Below are positions 41,028-44,997 of a DNA stretch of 44,997 bases, piece after piece. A program made the translations under genes and the position numbers. The first letter of the stretch is position 1. Every line of letters starts with the position of its first letter. Origin of the DNA: Citrobacter werkmanii NBRC 105721 (GTDB lineage: Bacteria > Pseudomonadota > Gammaproteobacteria > Enterobacterales > Enterobacteriaceae); contig BBMW01000021.1 of the NCBI GenBank assembly GCA_000759755.1, positions 1 through 44,997 on the forward strand, written 5' to 3'. Below the pieces are notes generated by a model. The model made no database searches. It had not been told where the DNA came from and was given only the letters and a program-made list of their open reading frames with translations.

Positions 41028-42135
41028 TATCAGTTCGGTTCTGGCCCCACTGAGAAGCCTGCTTACCCCCGTCAGTATCGGGTGGTCGCGGGCTGAAGTG
41101 TGGCTGGGACGTAAAACGTTTAATGCCAGCGACCGTTTAATGATTTATGAAGATCTGGCTTTTCTGCTGGATAACAACGTTAAACTGGAGGATGCGGTCA
41201 ACGGCATGATGGCGAACCGGCGGGAAGGCACATTACGCCCCCGGGCCAGTGTCTACTGTCTGCAGGAGGTGGCTCAGGCACTGAAACAGGGGAAACCACT
41301 TGATGTGGGGCTTCGCCGCTGGATCCCCCGCAATGAAGCGGCGATCATTCAGTCCGGTGTCAAGGAGAAACGACTGGCGGATTCTCTGCGACGGGCCATT
41401 TACCTGGTTCTGGCGGTACGCGATATCCGGTCAACTATGCTGGAGCGGCTAATCCAGCCGCTGGTTCTGTTTTTCAGCCTGGTGGCCCTGGCATGCATGA
41501 TGTCCTGGAATTTTCTCCCTCAACTGGAAACCCTGAAGCCGCGTGATCAGTGGCAGGGCAGTCTGGTGTGGATGGCCGTGATTTCCGACGCCTTCGGCCA
41601 GCACCTGAGTTTATGGATTATCGGTACCCTGTTTATCTTTGCCTGGGTGTACTGGTCCTTCGGGAATCTGACCAGCCGTGCCCGCCTTTTCATGGATGTT
41701 CTTCCCCCCTGGTCCATCTACCGTGAAGTCCAGGGTGCCACGTTCCTGCTCAACTTCGCTGCCCTCTCCCGCGCGCAGGTCAAAAACGAAGATGCGCTGA
41801 GTCAGCTGAGTCTGCATGGTTCCCCCTGGTTACGCCAGCGACTCAATGCTGCTCACCGGCTGATGAAAAGCGGGTGTTCCCTGGGGCAATCGTTAGCGGA
41901 CAGCGGTTACCGGTTTCCTTCCAGAGATGCCATCAACCGGTTGAAACTCCTGACGCAGGGGGATGGCGGGGAAACCATTATCGACAGCTTTGCCCGCAAC
42001 CAGCTCGAGCGCACGCTGGCCGGGATTAAGAGTCTTGCGGGCTGGTTAAATCTGCTGATTTACGCCCTGTCAGGGCTGTATATGGCGCTCGTCGCCTTTT
42101 CCACTCAAAACCTCAGCGCTGTTACCGGCGCATAG
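41020..42135 (+). CDS. pilR: PilR, inner-membrane pilus platform protein
   Basis: The 371-residue GspF-family protein has two T2SF cytoplasmic domains separated by membrane helices (about residues 135-160 and 195-215) and a final helix near the C-terminus. The first domain contains D-L-A-F-L-L-D-N-N-V-K-L-E-D-A and the second S-G-C-S-L-G-Q-S-L-A-D. It forms the platform on which PilQ acts. The ATG at 41020 (AAGGAGG 5-6 bases upstream) is preferred to an earlier GTG inside pilQ. Confidence 0.9.
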   Translation: MFDISSVLAPLRSLLTPVSIGWSRAEVWLGRKTFNASDRLMIYEDLAFLLDNNVKLEDAVNGMMANRREGTLRPRASVYCLQEVAQALKQGKPLDVGLRRWIPRNEAAIIQSGVKEKRLADSLRRAIYLVLAVRDIRSTMLERLIQPLVLFFSLVALACMMSWNFLPQLETLKPRDQWQGSLVWMAVISDAFGQHLSLWIIGTLFIFAWVYWSFGNLTSRARLFMDVLPPWSIYREVQGATFLLNFAALSRAQVKNEDALSQLSLHGSPWLRQRLNAAHRLMKSGCSLGQSLADSGYRFPSRDAINRLKLLTQGDGGETIIDSFARNQLERTLAGIKSLAGWLNLLIYALSGLYMALVAFSTQNLSAVTGA

Positions 42136-42161
42136 TTTATCCCCATCAAAAGGAAACCTTT

Positions 42162-42755
42162 ATGGACAACAACATGTTATCCCGACGCCCCACGTCCGTT
42201 CACCGTGGAGAAGCTAACCTGCTGGCGCTGGTTCTCGTCATTGGTATCGTGGCCATCATGGTCGTGGGTGTGATGTCATTTGCCTCCAGTATTTCTGACT
42301 CCAACAGCATTCAGGCTGAGTACAGCAACGGCAGCACCATCATCACCAACGCGCGCGCCCGACTGAAAACAGACGGCATTTATGATTTCAGTGGTGCTGC
42401 TGACATGACCGGCACGTTCGTTCAGTTAGGTGGAGCACCGAAAGGAATGATTGTGGGCAATAAATCTTCAGGTTCAGCCACACTGAAAAACCAGTTTGGC
42501 GGCTCAGTCACCCTCGCGCCGGCAACCAGCAACGGTGCGGCAAAGGCGGCATTTACGGTGACTTATAACGCCTATCCCTACGAAGCCTGCACGCAGCTGG
42601 CGACCCAGATGAGCGGCGCACCCGGTGTGGTGACCACCGCCATTAACGGCACGTCCAACAGTGGTGTGGTGTCTGCGGCCAACGCAGGAAGGCAGTGTGT
42701 GGCTGACAGCGGCAGTACGGGGACAAACACACTGGCGTTTACCACCAACAGCTAA
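42162..42755 (+). CDS. pilS: PilS, major type IVb prepilin
   Basis: The 197-residue product has a short basic leader ending R-G, then a long hydrophobic helix (L-L-A-L-V-L-V-I-G-I-V-A-I-M-V-V-G-V) and a Gly/Ser/Thr-rich globular part with two cysteines (Cys143, Cys179), probably a disulfide loop. Cleavage is expected after Gly16. Mature residue 1 would then be Glu, and no Glu is found at +5, unlike ordinary type IVa pilins. AAGGA lies before the ATG. PilU would process it. Confidence 0.88.
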   Translation: MDNNMLSRRPTSVHRGEANLLALVLVIGIVAIMVVGVMSFASSISDSNSIQAEYSNGSTIITNARARLKTDGIYDFSGAADMTGTFVQLGGAPKGMIVGNKSSGSATLKNQFGGSVTLAPATSNGAAKAAFTVTYNAYPYEACTQLATQMSGAPGVVTTAINGTSNSGVVSAANAGRQCVADSGSTGTNTLAFTTNS

Positions 42756-42768
42756 GACAGGAGGAGGC

Positions 42769-43239
42769 ATGGCTGTCTTTCGCAACGCGTTCCTCCTGCT
42801 GGCGCTGAGTCTGGGCCTGACGGCTCAGGCTCATGCCTGGTGTTTTACCGAAGCGGGACAGCGCTACCACATTGATCCCCTTCTGCTGAAGGCGATCGCC
42901 ATCAAAGAGACGAACCTCAACCCGAAGGCTATTGGTAAAAACCGGGACAAAAAAGGGAACGTCACCAGTCGCGACTACGGCCTGATGCAGATTAATGACG
43001 ACAATGTCAGACGGCTTATCAGCATGGGCGTCATCAGCAGCCACCAGGATTTGCTGTCGAACACCTGCCTGAACATTCAGGCAGGTGCCTGGGTGCTGGC
43101 ACGGCATTTTCAGGTCTGTGGTATCACCTGGGATTGTCTTGGCTCCTATAACGCAGGATTCAGGGACAAAAACGCGCCCATCCGGCAGAGATATGCCCGG
43201 GATATTTACAGCATTTACCAGCGTTTAAGGGGGAGCTGA
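42769..43239 (+). CDS. pilT: PilT, lytic transglycosylase
   Basis: In IncI pili PilT is a peptidoglycan hydrolase, not the retraction ATPase of type IVa systems. The 156-residue product has a signal peptide ending A-H-A (about residue 23), the catalytic Glu47 in I-K-E-T-N-L-N-P-K-A, then G-L-M-Q-I (71-75) and S-Y-N-A-G (126-130), the SLT-family motifs. It would open a passage in the cell wall for the pilus. GGAGGAGG precedes the ATG. The stop overlaps the pilU start. Confidence 0.92.
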   Translation: MAVFRNAFLLLALSLGLTAQAHAWCFTEAGQRYHIDPLLLKAIAIKETNLNPKAIGKNRDKKGNVTSRDYGLMQINDDNVRRLISMGVISSHQDLLSNTCLNIQAGAWVLARHFQVCGITWDCLGSYNAGFRDKNAPIRQRYARDIYSIYQRLRGS

Positions 43240-43850
43240 TGAGCCTCTGGACAGGCATTCTCACGTTCTCGTTACTGTGCTTATGTCTTTTCCTGCAACT
43301 TCGGCAGGTCAATGTATTTCTGCGTGAACACAACACCCCTGCGTTACCCACCCGGTTGTCCGACAGCGTGTCACTGCTGTTTCTGCTTCTCGGGATGTTT
43401 CTTGTTTATCAGGGCAATATGCCTGCCCTGCTTATGTTCACCGCCCTGCTGCCGCTGCTGTGGCTGGATGCCTGGCAGCACTGGCTGCCGCTTCGTTTTA
43501 CCAACGCATTCTGGTGTGCCGGCCTCCTGGTCCGGTTGCTGCCCGACGGGCAGTTTCTGTCGCTGCAGCAGGCGCTGTTCAACAGCGCAGTGATGTTCTG
43601 TCTGATGTGGGGCGTGTGGTGGAGCGTGAAAAGACTTTGCGGACGTGAAGCGCTGGGACGGGGTGATGTTCACCTGATCGCAGGGCTGTTTGCCTGGCTT
43701 CCGGCGACCACCGCGCTCTACAGTTGCGGTTTTGCATTTTTAATGATGCTCATGGCTGTTATCAGAAAACCCCAGCCGCTGGCTCCCTGGTTATGTCTGT
43801 CCTTACTGGCAGGTCAGTTTACCGGGGACGTCCCTCTTCTCCGGAGTTAA
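43239..43850 (+). CDS. pilU: PilU, prepilin peptidase
   Basis: The 203-residue protein belongs to the A24 aspartic peptidase family. The two catalytic aspartates are Asp77 (W-L-D-A-W-Q-H-W-L-P) and Asp143 in the G-x-G-D motif (G-R-G-D-V-H), in a protein of about six to eight membrane segments. The N-terminal cysteine-rich methylase domain of type IVa PilD is absent, as in R64 PilU, so it cleaves but probably does not N-methylate pilins. It follows pilT with a 1-base overlap. Confidence 0.9.
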   Translation: MSLWTGILTFSLLCLCLFLQLRQVNVFLREHNTPALPTRLSDSVSLLFLLLGMFLVYQGNMPALLMFTALLPLLWLDAWQHWLPLRFTNAFWCAGLLVRLLPDGQFLSLQQALFNSAVMFCLMWGVWWSVKRLCGREALGRGDVHLIAGLFAWLPATTALYSCGFAFLMMLMAVIRKPQPLAPWLCLSLLAGQFTGDVPLLRS

Positions 43851-43948
43851 TACCCGACAGCGTATCCCGGCGCTGACATGTGAACAAAGCTGCCTGATGA
43901 CCGGGCAAAGTATTAATACGCTGCGAATAAATTCAGCAGGAGGAATCG

Positions 43949-44997
43949 ATGAATAAAATCAACCAGGGTAACGCACAACTGATGTCTCTGGTGCTGGTAC
44001 TGGGTCTCGCCATGATGGCAGCGCCAAGAGGAATAGAAATGATGGCGCAGCAACAGTCAGAGCGGGTCTGGGATGTGACCGCCAGTCAGTTCAATACCGT
44101 GCAGATGGCCGCCCGCCAGTATATCAGTGACAACATCGATACACTGGCCACGCAGGTGAAACCTGCCCGCCCGGTCTATGTCTCGGTAAACACCCTCAAG
44201 ACGACCGGGCACCTTCCCGCAGGCTTTGGTGCGAATGACCATAATCAAAACTATCTCATCGCAGTGGTCAGTAACCCCAAAATGACAGGCCAGTTGCAGG
44301 CTTTTGTTATGACGACTGGCGGACAGCCCTGGGATTTTGGCGCGCTCCGTCATATTTCCAGCAATATATCGGGCCTCGGAGGCTATGTCTGGCCTGACAA
44401 TCAGGCGGTTGGTGCCGGCGGTGGCTGGAAAATGAAACTGTCAGACTACGGTCTGAGCAGTAAACAGGGTTCACTGGTTACCTTTATTCCTTCCGACCAG
44501 TTGGGAACCAGCGGACAGGGGAATGATCGCCTGTATCGCTACGCCGTAAATGGCCACCCCGACTTCAACCGCATGCATACCGCTATTGATATGAACGGGA
44601 ATAATCTGGACAACGCCGGTGATATTAAGGGCAAGCAGGCTATTATCAGTGGTGGAATTAGCGGCCAGAGTGCAACCATCAGTGGTGAAATTAAAGGTCA
44701 GCAGGCCACGATAAGTGGCGATATTAAAAGTACGGGCGGATGGATCACCACGCAGGGTAACAAGGGATGGTTGAATGAAACCTACGGCGGTGGTTTTTAT
44801 ATGTCAGACAGTAGCTGGATGCGGAGTCTGAATAACAAAGGGATCTATACTGCGGGAGAGATCAGAGGGGGTCAGTTACGTTCTGATGGTGACGTTTCTG
44901 TTGCAGGGATACTCAAGCTTGATCAAATCAATGTTGAAGGCACTTCATGTCCCACAAACGGGGCTGTAAGCCGCACAGTAACAGGCGCCCCACTTTC
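43949..44997 (+). CDS. pilV: PilV, minor pilin and tip adhesin, 5' part
   Basis: The frame is open from the ATG (AGGAGGA upstream) to the window edge, 349 codons. A short leader ending Q-G (Gly7) and a hydrophobic helix (L-M-S-L-V-L-V-L-G-L) mark a type IVb prepilin. It is followed by a constant domain, then repeats of the type I-S-G-x-I-K/S-G-Q-x-A-T (about residues 225-260) and a fibre-like domain (G-W-L-N-E-T-Y-G-G-G-F-Y). In R64, PilV sits at the pilus tip and its variable C-terminus, set by shufflon DNA inversion, selects the recipient's lipopolysaccharide. No sfx repeats are visible yet; the switch region would lie beyond the right edge. Confidence 0.9.
   Translation, partial: MNKINQGNAQLMSLVLVLGLAMMAAPRGIEMMAQQQSERVWDVTASQFNTVQMAARQYISDNIDTLATQVKPARPVYVSVNTLKTTGHLPAGFGANDHNQNYLIAVVSNPKMTGQLQAFVMTTGGQPWDFGALRHISSNISGLGGYVWPDNQAVGAGGGWKMKLSDYGLSSKQGSLVTFIPSDQLGTSGQGNDRLYRYAVNGHPDFNRMHTAIDMNGNNLDNAGDIKGKQAIISGGISGQSATISGEIKGQQATISGDIKSTGGWITTQGNKGWLNETYGGGFYMSDSSWMRSLNNKGIYTAGEIRGGQLRSDGDVSVAGILKLDQINVEGTSCPTNGAVSRTVTGAPL

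Overview
The window looks like part of a large, low-copy, mosaic plasmid of an enterobacterium (Klebsiella/Enterobacter/Raoultella type). The evidence is two theta-type replication initiators, an F-type ResD resolvase, a KfrA-like coiled-coil protein and a complete IncI-type thin-pilus (pil) operon. No rRNA, tRNA, CRISPR array or complete insertion sequence was found. The species cannot be named from the sequence.

Layout. 1-2.6 kb: small membrane-protein genes, an mgtC-like gene and several gene fragments. 2.6-9.5 kb: a metabolic island with an IclR regulator (minus strand) divergent from a five-gene plus-strand series (DapA-family lyase, UxaA-family dehydratase, PdxA-family dehydrogenase, MFS transporter, amidohydrolase-type lactonase). 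It reads as catabolism of a sugar acid or its lactone, and I cannot match it to a described pathway. A partial second copy of the transporter's leader lies at the left window edge. 9.7-19.6 kb: plasmid backbone with resD behind unknown genes, an RHH-like protein, an Abi_2/HEPN-like protein, an HExxH protein, a DnaQ-type exonuclease overlapping kfrA, a three-gene unknown operon and an SH3-like protein. 20.2-25 kb: a Qnr-like pentapeptide-repeat gene, a GFA-family gene, and an iteron replicon (7 iterons, repA, then 5 mostly inverted iterons). 25-29.7 kb: a DUF1737 gene, a Tn3-family transposase relic, a dienelactone hydrolase-like gene, rarD-like and AraC/GyrI-like genes. 29.7-31.9 kb: a second replicon of the IncI/IncB/IncL-M type, with a visible antisense RNA, leader ORF and potential pseudoknot. 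32.6-45 kb: a NusG/RfaH-like antiterminator, three small genes, then pilL-M-N-O-P-Q-R-S-T-U-V, with pilV running off the right edge.

How it works together. The two replicons with ResD and KfrA would give replication and stable inheritance. The pil genes would build a type IVb pilus (secretin PilN, ATPase PilQ, inner-membrane PilR, pilin PilS, transglycosylase PilT, peptidase PilU, tip adhesin PilV) used for mating-pair contact in IncI plasmids. The cargo is the metabolic island plus possible protective genes (Qnr-like, Abi-like, RarD-like). Function calls rest on motifs and remembered family sequences; no database search was run.
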